DNA from: Pterobdella sp. o SKG-2022
Taxonomy: Eukaryota > Annelida > Clitellata > Hirudinida > Piscicolidae
Length of the DNA: 64,000 bases
Assembly: GCA_964035795.1 (NCBI GenBank)
Contig: OZ038321.1
Span: 23,566,850 to 23,630,849, forward strand
Direction: 5' to 3'
Each line of letters opens with the position of its first letter. Positions within the stretch are counted from its first letter, which is position 1. Below, piece by piece: positions 11,171 to 23,578 of this stretch. The position numbers and the translations under genes were made by a program. The notes beneath the pieces were generated by a model. The model was not told the DNA's origin and made no database searches. It saw only the letters and a list, made by a program, of their open reading frames with translations.

Positions 11171-12217
11171 GAGACTCGAAACAAAACATAAATATACCCT
11201 TCAGAATAGCCTTCTTCAAATTATGCAGAAGATAATAGATTATTAGCTTGTTCAAACTAGCTAAATGAATTTTTAAGTTTTTTCGCTAGGTCAAAATATA
11301 TGACTTGATCTGTTGTATGGAGACATCAAATTGTTTTTATATAAGGCATTTTCAGTTGTCTTTTAAATAGAACATAACATATTTATTCTCAAAACTCAAC
11401 AAAATGTTGTGAATCTTTTTTATAAATTTCGTATCTTGTTTAGAAAGTTATAAAAATAACATTTTTTTCAAACGTTCAAATAATGTACCAACGTTTGAAT
11501 AATTTTCCTAATAAATAGTTGAGACTCGAAACAAAACATAAATATACCCTTCAGAATAGCCTTCTTCAAATTATGCAGAAGATAATAGATTATTAGCTTG
11601 TTCAAACTAGCTAAATAAATTTTTAAGTTATTTCGCTAGGTCAAAATATATGACTTGATCTGTTGTATGGAAACATCAAATTGTTTTTATATAAGGCATT
11701 TTCAGTTGTCTTTTAAATAGAACATAACATATTTATTCTCAAAACTCAACAAAATGTTGTGAATCTTTTTTATAAATTTCGTATCTTGTTTAAAAAGTTA
11801 TAAAAATAACATTTTTTTCAAACGTTCAAATAATGTACCAACGTTTGAATAATTTTCCTAATAAATAGTTGAGACTCGAAACAAAACATAAATATACCCT
11901 TCAGAATAGCCTTCTTCAAATTATGCAGAAGATAGATTATTAGCTTGTTCAACCTAGCTAAATGAATTTTTAAGTTATTTCGCTAGGTCAAAATATATGA
12001 CTTGATCTGTTGTATGAAGACATCAAATTGTTTTTATATAAGGCATTTTCAGTTGTCTTTTAAATAGAACATAACATATTTATTCTCAAAACTCAACAAA
12101 ATGTTGTGAATCTTTTTTATAAATTTCGTATCTTGTTTAGAAAGTTATAAAAATAACATTTTTTTCAAACGTTCAAATAATGTACCAACGTTTGAATAAT
12201 TTCCTAATAAATAGTTC
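11171..12217. repeat. Three head-to-tail copies of a 350-bp unit
   Basis: Units begin with the same string GAGACTCGAAACAAAACATA at 11171, 11521 and 11871. They stay aligned for their whole length with only a few substitutions and small deletions (for example, copy 3 lacks a few bases near 11932). The array ends at about 12217. The units are AT-rich, contain no ORF, and are not present in the right-hand block. The high identity implies recent amplification or homogenisation. Confidence 0.92.
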
Positions 12218-14387
12218 AATTCTATTCCTAAATCTGTTTCTAAACAAGAAAGTATTTAATTTAATAATTGTATTTTTATCCATTTATAATAAACCCAGTA
12301 AAACTTTTGGCAAATGTTGAAGAAATAGAATTTCATGAAACAAATAGACAAAACTTATGTTGAAAGATCTCTCTAGTGTTTTAAACAATATTTTTTTCGA
12401 AACTTCTTCACAGAAAGGGGATTGTGTCTCATAAAAAGCTTTTATTAAAAATTTTAGTTTATCTAATACATAATTAATTTTGAAAAGCTACAAACTCTAT
12501 AAAAAAATATTGAGTCTTTGAAGATTGATGATCTTGGTTTGAAAAATTTTATTAGTTTGCTTCATATATGATCCTTTAGACATAATTCAATAGAATTTCT
12601 TTCAAAAGAATATCATTATAGGATATAGGAATACGAATTATAAACATTAAACCTCAAAAAAAATGTAACATTTCATTGAACCCATATGTTATAAATCCTC
12701 AGGCTACTAATCAAAGCTAGAAACCTAACCATTGTTTCACTGGCTTCTCAGTGCAACACATTTCAACATAAAATTTTTTTTCGAAAATAGTAACTTTGAA
12801 AATTCTGCCGTTTTCATAGGCTAATTGCAAAAAAAGACAAAAATTATTGGAACAAAGCAATAGAAATGCAATTATCAAAGTAATCTTGGCTTTTTTGATT
12901 GCATTTTTTTCTTATGAAAGCTTCATGACTTAGAGCTCACCATCATGCAACCAAACCTTTCAAGCAGTGCGTTCTTGTGATTACAAGGGCATTTTAATGA
13001 GGGTGCTATTGATGGAAGAGCTTCCTCATTCATTCTTTCAAACACATTTAATTCATTTGAAAAAAGAAATTTGAATGATAAGGTTATTGTTAAAAATGTA
13101 GATTTTTAAATAAATTAAATCATGGGTCACTTGATTATGTGAACTCAACTTTGTGAAAGTTTTGCCCAAATGGAAACCTGTTTGATTCTAAAAATATGTC
13201 AGTTTTTTTTACCGTTCTAATCATTTAAAAAATATTTTTTAATAAATTGAAAAAATTAATCATAGTAAATAATTTTAAAAATTTTCTTATAAGTTAAAAA
13301 ACCTTCTATAAACCCATTATAAAGGATTTTAACAAAATTCAAATTAAATTGAATTGCTAATTATTGAAGATATTTCAAAAATTCATACACAATTTGAGAG
13401 AAGGTTGATATAAATTGGATGAAAAACAACAAGCCATTTTCTAGTTGAAATATATACAAATTTTATCAGTCTTTCTCTTATGATTCTTTCTTTTGACGTT
13501 AACCATTGAAGATATAGATTGATATGTGAGTAAAAACAGGTGCTTGAACTTCAGACAAAAGAAATTATAAGTTTGTTGGTTTAAAGTCAAGATATCAGGT
13601 TAGAAGCATGTTTTTTTTAAATAATTTTGTATCGAGCTTTTTTAGAAAAACCTCCGACATAAAAGTGAAATTTCAAAAAAAATTAAAAACTACGTTTCTA
13701 AAAATTATAGATAAAGAAATGTACCGAGTTTTATAAGTAAATTATATCATTAAGAAAGCTTTTCTGATTTAAACGCCATTACGTTATCATTTCAAGCACA
13801 AATTCTTAGAGTTTGTTTTCAAACCTGATCATGATAACTCGGTAATGATGAAAATGTTTTTAGTGAAAAATTGAATACTACACTTTTTGCGTTTTTTTTT
13901 TATATTTTCAAAAATATTTCAATTTACTTTTAGGCTGAGGTATTTTTTTTTTTGTCAGAGTCAAATTATAAAAACTTCAAACAATTTTATGGTCGGGCTG
14001 CAAATTAAAATTGATTCAGGTCACTTTGGAAATTAATCAAAATCGTGATTAAATTTTTTTTCTTTGAAAACACTTTTAAAGATTTTTAATTTTTTCACTT
14101 ATCTCATCACATACACGTGTTTAATTCACTTTTTTCTTGCATTTACAAATTTTTGATTGCTGGATAACAATGTCTATGATGGATTGTGCTGGTGGAAAGA
14201 TAGGTCACATATGATCTTTGTACCTTATTGATGTACAAAATGGCCTTTGTAAATGACTTTTGGTTGGAAAGCAAGTGTTGACTGCACACACTGGTTGCAC
14301 AAGTTGATAGCATGAGATCCTACGCTATGGCTTGTTGAAAATTTTTTTTATCTTTTATAATTGTACTCATATTTTTATGTGCCTTAG
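12218..14387. other. AT-rich spacer with two weak minus-strand exon candidates
   Basis: The stretch is mostly AT-rich. Two short, less AT-rich blocks look exon-like on the minus strand: 14333-14239 (acceptor CCATAG, donor AAG|gtacaa) and about 13028-12951 (acceptor GAAAG, donor ATG|gtgagc). They are open and join in phase, but I recognise no domain and list them only as a weak possibility. Upstream exons of the plus-strand RRM gene could also lie here. Confidence 0.2.
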
Positions 14388-16427
14388 GGTCGTCGTAATG
14401 CTCTAAGAAAATCAAAGAAGAAAGTGTGTGTCAATTTGAGTGCACATCTCGGAGTCACAGTGACATTGAGAGAGGTTCTAAGTGTATGAAAAGGTTTGAA
14501 CTTATCTTGAATGCATATTGATAAAAAGGATATATCAAATACTGAGAGTGAAGCATCATTTCAAACACATGGGTTTGAAGAACAGCAAAATTAAGGTGAT
14601 GAACGTGTATTTCAAATCATTCACAATTGTCTTTTTTTCACTCTTAACTAACTGATAAACTTTCATTTTTTCACATGTAAATGTATTTTTTGCACCTAGA
14701 TGATGTATAATATTCACATATAAAATGAACCTTTCATGAAAACCGCTTTTCGACGTCTGTTGAAGCAAATTAATACTGAAATTTCCTTAAACTACACCAG
14801 TTGACACTGTGTTCAAAATGTGATTGTGTAAAAAACAGGATAGAAAAGCAGTTCGGACTGTGTAGAGAGTTCATGTTTCCAGTCTCAGACCTTTTCATTT
14901 GTATTGAAAAGTATAAGGTTTGATTTAAATAAAAAAAAATCTGATTCAAATCAAAGATTGAAATAGAATTATTTGATTTAATTACTCTTTAATTCATCGA
15001 TTAAATAATATTATATGATTAACTTTGATTCGTTTTATTTAGTAGCCAGTTACTTTTAAAAAATAAGTGACCCACTAAAGTATTGAAAATTTTAGACTTT
15101 ATTTTTTTCCTTAATAAGCATAAATTAGAAAAAAAATTCATTTAATTTTAATGAAAATAATATTAAAAATCAAAAATATTCAACTCATTGCTATAACTAA
15201 TTAATTTTGAATTATTAACTAGGAGAATTTATTTCTGCAAAAAGTCACAACAGTATGTCACTTCAAGATAATTCCAATTTGAAAGTGAAAATTTTTGAAA
15301 TCTTGAATAAATTATGTGTTTTATTTTTGGCATACACCACTTTAAAAACTCATGATGTTTGAATAATTAACAGAAAGCATGTAAAGAAAAGAGGAAAAAC
15401 AAAAAAAAGAAAACTAAGTCAGTAACTAGTGACACTGATAAAAATCTCAGTGATAATGATTATGATGAAACTGTGAAAAAAGAGGGAAAAAACAAAAAAA
15501 ATTTCAAAAAAAAAAAAGACAAGGGTAACTATCAAATTTTAAAATATGTGAATTCCTTTAAATTATTTTTTATTCAAAAATAAAAAGATAGTATATATTC
15601 TTTATTTGAGAAAGTTTCCAATGTATAAAATATCTTTATCATAATTATTTAAAACCATAGAAAAAGACTCAAATGGCATCAAACCATCAAGGATATTAAC
15701 AAGCTCAGATCATGAAGTTGGACGATGTTCTATCTCTTTTGGTCTTTAAAAAATTTGTTTTTTGAATTTAATGATTTATTTGTTAAATTAAAAAATTTAT
15801 TTGTTGAAGTTTATAATTTATGTTTTGAATTTAATGATTTATTTATTGAATTTTATATCTTCACCATCAAATCAAATATTTATCCTAGATCAAAGAGATG
15901 AACAAAGACTATTTGTTAAATTTCTCTCCCTCAACACCACCGAACAAGATTTGAAACAGTGTCATGCAAATATCTCAAATGTCCACTTCTTGACCATCAA
16001 AAACATCAAGCCTAACTCCAAAAAGCTAGATTAATTTTTAAATTCAAAGTTTCAAAATGTCTTTGACATATTCATATATAAATAACTTTTTTTAATCTTC
16101 AATTATTTGATAATGAATTAAAATTAGCTTCCAAAAATTTATACACTACCCCTATAAAGGTCCATAACCCATCAAATCATTCCAACCAAAGTTTTCACAC
16201 TTCAGATCTGCCTTTGTGGAGTTCATAGATGCTAAGGCATTGCAAGACTCTCTGGAGGCCTTTAAACTCAATTTGATGAATGCCCATCCTGCTGCTGTGG
16301 TCGATTATGTGGGAGCAAAAAGTTCTCACCATAAAGGTATCCATTGGAAAAAAACTGCATTATAATAATAACATTTGAGCTAGGTTTAGCATAAGCATTA
16401 TTAGAAAAATGAAGTATTTAATAAATA

Positions 16428-16503
<76 letters not shown>

Positions 16504-17209
16504 TTATTTATTTGTATTTCTGTTTTTTTCATATAGGTCTTTGAAAACATTCAAATACTAATCAAAACTCACAGGTTCAAAATTGAAGATGTACACATCA
16601 TTGAAGCTGTTTGTTACTGGTTTTGAACCCCTAAAAACCACCCATGAAGAGATTAAAAGTTTGTTCCCCAAATGCACGAAAATCGAATGGGACTTTTCAG
16701 ATGAGGCAGAAAAAGTCATTCGTAAGAGGTGTTTATATTTTTTCAGTTTGGGGTTTATCATTTTTGATCACTGGTCTCGTTATTTTTTATTGATAAATAC
16801 ATAAACATCTATTTATTTGAGGAATTAAGAGTATTAATTTAAAAAAAAATGATATTTAGTTGATAAAATTCTTCTTCAAGTATTGACAGTTAATATAATA
16901 CATTTTTTGAAAATCGATGTCAAATTGTATCCATAAAAGTGCCTTTACTCAAAGGCTAAGTTTCATTTGTAACCCAGCCAGCAATAGACTTTAGTAGCGA
17001 GTATCGACAAATTGATATTCTAGCCTTGATGCAATTTTAATACAGATACATTTTTTTGCAGTTCTTGTGTAATCTCTTTCGATTCTGAAGATGAATGTAA
17101 AAAAGCTTCCAGTTTGAAATTAACGACTAAAAACGGTAACAAACTGTTGATTCAGTTTGCTTTGGCCAATAAGAGACAAGTTAAAAAATCGCTTAAAAAG
17201 TTGAAATGA
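14388..17209 (+). CDS. Lysine-rich protein with two RNA-recognition motifs (nucleolin-like layout)
   Basis: In-phase exons are 14388-14423 (weak), 15374-15524, 15661-15741, 15889-16024, 16206-16336, 16575-16728 and 17062-17209 (stop TGA). The N-terminal part is lysine-rich with acidic patches. RRM1 runs from RNP2-like RLFVKFLSL to RNP1-like SAFVEFIDAKAL. RRM2 runs from KLFVTGF to SCVISFDSEDE and ends before LLIQFALANKR. The C-terminus is basic. A Lys/acidic tail plus tandem RRMs resembles nucleolin-type nucleolar proteins, but this is architecture only. The intron after 16024 starts with GC rather than GT yet is the only junction that keeps RRM1 in frame. The start codon was not found; upstream exons are missing from the model. 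The gene is single-copy in the window, between the two inverted blocks. Confidence 0.65.
16431..16501. repeat. (TA)n microsatellite
   Basis: About 70 bp of uninterrupted TA dinucleotides lie in the intron between the RRM1 and RRM2 exons. Confidence 0.95.
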
Positions 17210-17555
17210 AGGGGTGAATTGGTTGAAACAAATATATCGAAGAAAAAGTTGAAAAAATCTTAAGTTATTGAAATATTCTTGAACTTTTATTCAGAATATT
17301 CAATAAAAAATTCAAATTATTTGTCTAATTAATAATTTTTTAAAATAACGTATTTAAAAATTTTTAACGTCAGTTTAGGAAAGAATTTTAGCACATTTAT
17401 TAAGCAAAAAAGAGTTATATTTTTCGATGAGGTCTGGCATGACGTTAACCTGCGCTGAAGATAGTGTCTCTAAATTGAAGGAACTTTCTTGTTATAACTT
17501 GGATAACAGTATATTCTGGTAGCGGGTATCAATATTCTGGTATCGCTGTCATTTG

Positions 17556-17790
17556 TTTTGGCGGATGATCTTTCTTTTTGTTGACAACGGCAAAGCAAAC
17601 TGCCCAAATGTGGGAACGGCGTATCTTTAATTCGATAATTTCAATTCGGAGGTTAGCTCGGCTGGCAGTCTAGAAAAATTTGTTCCAAGTAAATTGTCTT
17701 TTTTATACATCACTCTATTGTAATATCAATAATCTAGGCAGACTGCTGTCAACCCCAGTTACTGGGACATATACAGCAGTATAATTAAGT
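17556..17790 (+). repeat. Dispersed repeat, GGCGGATGATC family, copy 1
   Basis: The copy starts TTTGGCGGATGATC, followed by a block around AAGCAAACTGCCCAA, then TTAGCTCGGCTGGCAGTC, then TGTCAACCCCAGTTACTGGG. The same blocks occur in the same order at 48058-48265. The segment TTAGCTCGGCTGG resembles a tRNA A box, which would suit a SINE, but no clear B box is seen. Family unknown. Confidence 0.7.
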
Positions 17791-18636
17791 GCATTAATGA
17801 ATTAGCCTTACCATAGAACATTAGCTTACGTATACTTTCTAACACTTTTAAACGGGATCTTTAACGTGATGATCGATAAAGCAGATAAATTAAAATTATA
17901 TTTTAAAATGTTTGTTAACAATTCACCAAAATGACGCCTAAAAATCAAAAAAAAAGTCAAAATGTTTCAAAAACACAATTATGAATACTGTTATAAATGG
18001 AAAATCATAGTTATAAAAGCAGATTCGACTAAATTTGAGTACGATCCAAAAATTCTTACTGGATTCCTGGTATTTGTACTATTAAAATTATCCCTTAGAC
18101 GCCTATTCTGAATCTCTAACAGTCTCACTTCACAAGAAATATTTGGTTTAAAACAATAATAATACCACCAACTAGATCGAATGATTAACTATAAGGAGAA
18201 CAACAATAAAATGATGGATTAGGTTTAATTTAGCAGGAATCCATCAATTCTTGATTGATATTGAGCGAGAAATAGCAGGAAAACATTGCTAAATGATTTA
18301 ATAAAAACACTTGTGGCAATATTGAATTGTCAAAATAAAAATTTTAATACCAATAATACACACAAGTGCACAAATTATCTTTGGAGGACGTTATGGTTCC
18401 AAACTTAGACTTAGCTGAAACAACCCTCAACGAATCGATTCTTTACCAATGGCATAAAAATAGCCTAAACCTTTGTGTATGATTACCAAACATCAGCACG
18501 ACAACTTTGTGTCCAACCTTCACCTTTTATGAAGCTACGTGTAAATTAAAAGAATCAATAAATTTGCTTCATTTTCTGATAATCGTCTGCAAGTAAGTGA
18601 AAATTAGATTATGACAAAGTTAAATTTCTCGAAAAT

Positions 18637-18765
18637 TTTAGTTTTTTGAAAAAATATATGTATCTAAAATCTTTCTCATTTTACGATAAAAATCAAGAAA
18701 CTTAAATTAAAAAAAAGATACATAAGGTGTCTCTAAAAAATTAGATATATTTTTCATTTCTAACT
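18637..18765 (+). repeat. Dispersed repeat related to the 46562-46815 palindrome flank
   Basis: It contains CGAAAATTTTAGTTTTTTG, then ATGTATCTAAAAT, then AAAAGATACATAAGGTGTCT. The same three blocks recur in order at 46680-46815, and the first two recur at 54515-54610. No coding content; family unknown. Confidence 0.65.
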
Positions 18766-19217
18766 CTTTCAATCACTAAATAGAAAATAGAACAGCGATG
18801 GTTCTGAACCATGGTGGATCTCCGAAAGATGAGGACAGGAAAAATGTTTCATTTACACAACATTTCGGGATATAAGTTTGTTATGTTGAACCACTTGAGC
18901 GCTTCAAAAAACTTTTGCGAAACCAAAATCTTTTCAACGCTTCACAAAACATTTACTCTTAAACTTGATTTGTTTTGATTTCTTCCTCGTTCAGAACTCA
19001 TTCGGGAAATAAGACTCAATTTTGCAAAAAAAAGTTAAAACTAGCTTGAATTATTAATGTTTGTTCATAATATCAAAATCTCAAATCTGCCATTGAACCT
19101 GTTATTTTTGGAATTCAATTTTCTTATTATGCAGCCAGCTTATAATTACAGAGAGCATATAGGTGAAATCAGGCAAGCAGTTGAGTAACCATGATATTGG
19201 GAGGGAGAGTCAGTTTG

Positions 19218-19263
19218 AAGCATATATAGATGCTTGATATAAGCATATATAGATGCTTGATAT
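19218..19263. repeat. Two-copy 23-bp tandem duplication
   Basis: The unit AAGCATATATAGATGCTTGA plus TAT is repeated twice without interruption. Confidence 0.9.
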
Positions 19264-21174
19264 AATGATAATTTAAAGAAATTTTTCAATTATAATACGT
19301 ATTTGTTTGGTTTAAATTTTGCATACTATTCTTTCTTCGTTTCTCCGACTATGCTTGCATAATCTTTTGACCATTTTTTTGATGATTACGAAGGCTTTTC
19401 AGAATTCCATTATGTGGTTCCTCTTTTACTTCCCATTTCAAAAAAATTAAATGACTTGAAAATTGTAAACTAAAAATATAAATCCAATAGGGTTTTATAT
19501 TTCAATGAAAAAAAATTATTTTTGTCAATTAACTTTTTATTCAGCCTTTTCCAATTGTTTTCATGAATCTGAGGGTAAACAACATCAAAAATTTCGTTTA
19601 AAGTAAATGCCTAATAACATAAATAACTACTGTTTCAAAGCGTTTGTTGGATGCATTTGCCCAATAAAAATATTTATTTGTTCATAATAATATTTGGACG
19701 CAATAAAAAAAACAAAATTTTAAATTTAGGCTCACATGAAATAAATTAATTAATTCCAATATTGTTTTCATTTTTGGTGATTTAAGCTGCCTTTTGGAAA
19801 CGAAAAAATTTTGAATTAGGCCTTAAAACGAAATGACCCAATGACATGTTTTTCGTCAATGCACGTTATATAACTAACAATAGTCATACTAAAGAAGAAA
19901 AGCTTGATTAACACAATTAAAAAACCAGCTTTTAAAAAGTTCAAAAAGCTTCATCAAAAGGCAACTTTCTCGAGTGGCATTCGACATTTTAATGAAAATC
20001 TGTAAGCACTCTTAGGTATTGTAAAAAAAGTAGCTCAATTTTTTTATTTAAACTAATTCAATTCAACTGGGTCGTAAAATGACTCAAGAGGTATAAATTA
20101 CAAGCATAACTCAAGCAAATAGCTAGTCAATCCAAAACTTTCCACGAGACGATGCGTAGTTGTTTATTTATAAAGGGTTTTTTTCGTATTATTTACTCAT
20201 GAATTTTAATTACGCTTTACACAAACTACTAGAAATGTTTTTCAAAAATTCTAATTTTATAAAATTTTTGAACACTTGTAGAGAAATATCAAAAACTCAG
20301 CACTTCAATAAATTTTAAATCTCTTTTCAATGAAGCTCATATTTATAATAGCAATAAAAAAAACTGAGTTTTGAAGAAGAAAAGAAAACACGAAACCTAA
20401 AATTAGTTCACCTCGAAGATCGAAGCAATTCAATCCAATGAATCTGCACATGGGAAATAAATTTAGCTGCTTGAAATGGATAATATATTGTTTTGCGTCA
20501 TTCATTTAAGACTAGCTATTGCAACTAGCTATTTAATACAATTGTGGTTTCTTTCACTCGAAGCACAAAACTGTTTTAAAAATTATATAAAAATCTGAGA
20601 CTTTTTACAATTTTTCTCAAAGAGCTCATGTTACCAGTACTTGATGTTTTAAGTCTGCTCACGAAAAGCTTCGTTGTCAAATAAACTTTTGTGCTTGGTC
20701 TGAAACAAATGCTATAATGATTAAAATTTTTCAAAAAATGTGAATTTATCATTAGCTTAAAGATATCAATCATTTTAAAATTTCTTTGTCTTTTTCAATA
20801 TATCACGCAACTATAATATTAAAAGACATAAAGAAATCAAGTGCTGTTCAATGAAAATCTTCAACGGCTTACAATGGTTCAAAAATTATAAAACTTCAAG
20901 GTTCAGTTATGGTCCGATTCTTTTTTCAATAGCTCAATTATTAGCTGTTGAGAAATCCTTGAAAATTTTTGACTGTCTGTAAAAGTGCGACTGGTTAGTC
21001 TAACTAAATGTGGTTTGAATGAAAAAAATCAATGACTAGTTTGTCAAAAAAATTAATATTTTTATATCATTCAAGCCTGAATGAGAATATATGAGCTAAA
21101 ACACTGAAACATTTAATTTTAAACGCTAAAGTTTAATAAAAAAGTTTCGTTTGAGTAGAATTTTTAGAGTTTTC

Positions 21175-23220
21175 CATTTAGGCACACTGGAGGCAAAGGA
21201 TGGACAACCGAAAAAGTGTTCTTATAATTGGAGCAGGAATGGCAGGCATGCATGCAATGAAGCAGTTTTCATCGAGCAAATTATTTGAAGTTACTTGCAT
21301 GGAGCAGATATCTTCGGTGGGGGGTCTTTGGAACTACTGTGACGTCAATACGGATGAGTCACATCCGGTGGGATCCAGATATTCAGCTGTGTACAAGAAT
21401 TCGAGATGTCATTGCTTTGTTGATTTTTTCTTTATACCACCTTAGTGCTTAACAACGTGAATCCTTGTTCTTACGCGCAAGAGAATATTTATAAGATGCT
21501 TAAGGTTATTGGGAGCCAAGATTCATAACTCGAACTGTAGCAATGTAGTCAGACTCTTGATCTCCCTAAAAAGACATTAATATAACTTTGAAACAAAATG
21601 TTATAGGACCAACATACCATGGCATTTGATGACCTTCTGTCAGGAACCTTTCCCAGATGGACTGCCTTCATATGTTAAGCATACGGATGTGAAAGAGTAC
21701 TTGTGGAGTATTGCTGAGAAACATCAACTCAACAAATATATAGAAGTGAGTATGACTTGGAAACGTATGTGTATGTTTTTAAAGTTAGTTCATGAATGCC
21801 ACTTTGATTGGCTTTTTTTAAGATGTGTACAACGCATAATAGATTTAAATTAAGATAAAAAATGAGAGATTCTTTTGGAAAAATCTGTGTTGTGTAAAAA
21901 CGCCAAACCTGAGATGATTGTATCAATTGCTGCTATAATTATTCTGAAAGCTTTAAGAAATTTTGAAAAAACATTTTATTACAAATTTAGCATTTTCAGT
22001 TTCAAGAGCAAACATGTAAATAAAATGCTTGGTAATTTTAAATAAATACAGTTTTCCGTGGTTACACTATTTATAGCTTTGAGTTGAGAAATCAATTGTG
22101 AAGAAATTGTTTTAATTAGCCAAAAATAAGTATACTAGAGATCATATAATAGTTTTATAGAAAACTTTTGCAAGTTTTATTAAGCACCTGATGACGTAAA
22201 TTACACTTGCTTTTGATCATCAATAAGTGTAACTTATTGAGTATAAGATAACTTTAAGAATACTTAGTTAATAAAAATTATTGTTTTGGTACGAATTTAA
22301 ATTAGTTTCATGAGAAAATTGAGTTTTTGATAAATTTCAATTTATGGTCTTTAATGATTGATTTTTCATCCATTTGTTGCAGTTCAATACAAAAGTCCTC
22401 TCTGTGAAACCAAAAGAAATTTTCGGGCGAGAAGATGCATGGGAAGTAGAATCAGTCAATATTGTAACAAAAGAAAAGAAAACCTCTCAGTTCGACATTG
22501 TCATAGTTTGTAGTGGGTAAGGACTTACACATATGCTTCGTTAAAACATACAAATGCTTAGAGTTTTTTCAAGCGTATGATCTTTCTCTATCTTTTATTT
22601 GACCCTAGAATGCATTCAAAGCCCATCATTCTAGTCTTGGACGGTATAAAAGGATTTGAAGGCAAGATTTTGCATTCCTGTGATTACAGAGACCCTAATG
22701 ATTACAGTGACAAGAATGTACTTGTTGTGGGTGGTAGCTACAGTGGCATAGATGTTGCTCTAGAGCTCGAGGGTGTGGCTAAGAAAAGTAACTTTGGCTA
22801 CTTATAAGGATCAAGTTTATATAAATTCAATATTTTAGCAAGTTTTTTCGTTAATAGCAGACTTAATCAACTTTGAAATTTCATAAAAAAAAGTTTCATT
22901 CAATTTTCAGCTTGGCTTAGCATGCGAAAGACTGAGAAAAAAACAATTTTCGAAAATATAAAGCAAATTGGAGAAATTGTGAGCATTGAAAAAAGCAAAA
23001 TACTTCTTCGTAAATACTTCGAGAAGGACGAAGATGAGACAAGGCAAAAAAAACTTTTGACTCTGGATGACATAGATGTGATAATCTTGTGCACTGGCTA
23101 CCAATACAGCTTCCCTTTTCTCAGTGCCGACTGTGGTGTTTCTGTTCTCAAGCCTGACCTGCTGTCCCCACTCTACAAAGACACCATTAGCCTTTCTAGA
23201 CAAACTTTGGGTTTCATTGG
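21175..23220. repeat. Right arm of the near-identical inverted FMO tract
   Basis: This is the inverted counterpart of 8735-10780, with the same length and the same intron lengths. It ends inside exon 5 of FMO-B, after which the two genes differ at roughly half of residues. Confidence 0.85.
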
Positions 23221-23578
23221 TGTAGCTAAGTATGGGATTTCTATTCTCTTCGAATATCAAGCTCGTTTTCTGAAAGCTTTTTATGAAGAAAAGTTCAAAC
23301 GGCCTCCTTATGGGAAAGAATTATTCATGTTAATTGAAAAAGACAACAAAAAGAAAAAAACAAACGATGTGGATGTGGAAAACACACCATTTAACATCCC
23401 ATACTATCAGTTCAAACTGTGTAATGAAATAGCTCTTGAGGGCGACTTTGAGCCTTTGCACGAAAAATTTGAGATATTTTTTCGACAAGTTCTTATGAAA
23501 AAGTATGCATCCGAAACTAATTTCCGCAATTCAAATTATGAAATTAATTCCAAAGGGGAATTTGTGCAAATATTTTAA
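21200..23578 (+). pseudogene. Flavin-containing monooxygenase FMO-B with destroyed exon-1 splice donor
   Basis: Exons matching FMO-A lie at 21200-21405, 21607-21745, 22383-22516, 22609-22787 and 22911-23578. FAD (GAGMAG), FMO fingerprint (FEGKILHSCDY), NADPH (GGSYSG) and LCTGY motifs are all kept. The junction after exon 1 reads GAG|atgtca, where FMO-A has GAG|gtgaca, so the donor GT is lost. Read-through adds 12 residues and a stop, truncating the protein after the FAD motif. A cryptic GT two bases downstream would shift the frame. The coding sequence is otherwise open to the stop TAA at 23578, so loss is recent, or a rare splice is used. The C-terminal third differs from FMO-A at about half of residues and has a different Lys-rich insert. 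Function, if any, is as for FMO-A. Confidence 0.75.

Larger units (their letters stand above)
17791..21174. other. AT-rich spacer between the RRM gene and FMO-B
   Basis: No exon can be supported. The stretch contains a dispersed repeat at 18637-18765 and a small tandem duplication at 19218-19263 (listed separately). The remainder is unremarkable AT-rich DNA that does not match the sequence upstream of FMO-A. Confidence 0.4.

Noticed and set aside
11171..12217. CRISPR-like array
   Set aside because: The units are 350-bp contiguous tandem copies without spacers, in an intron-bearing genome.
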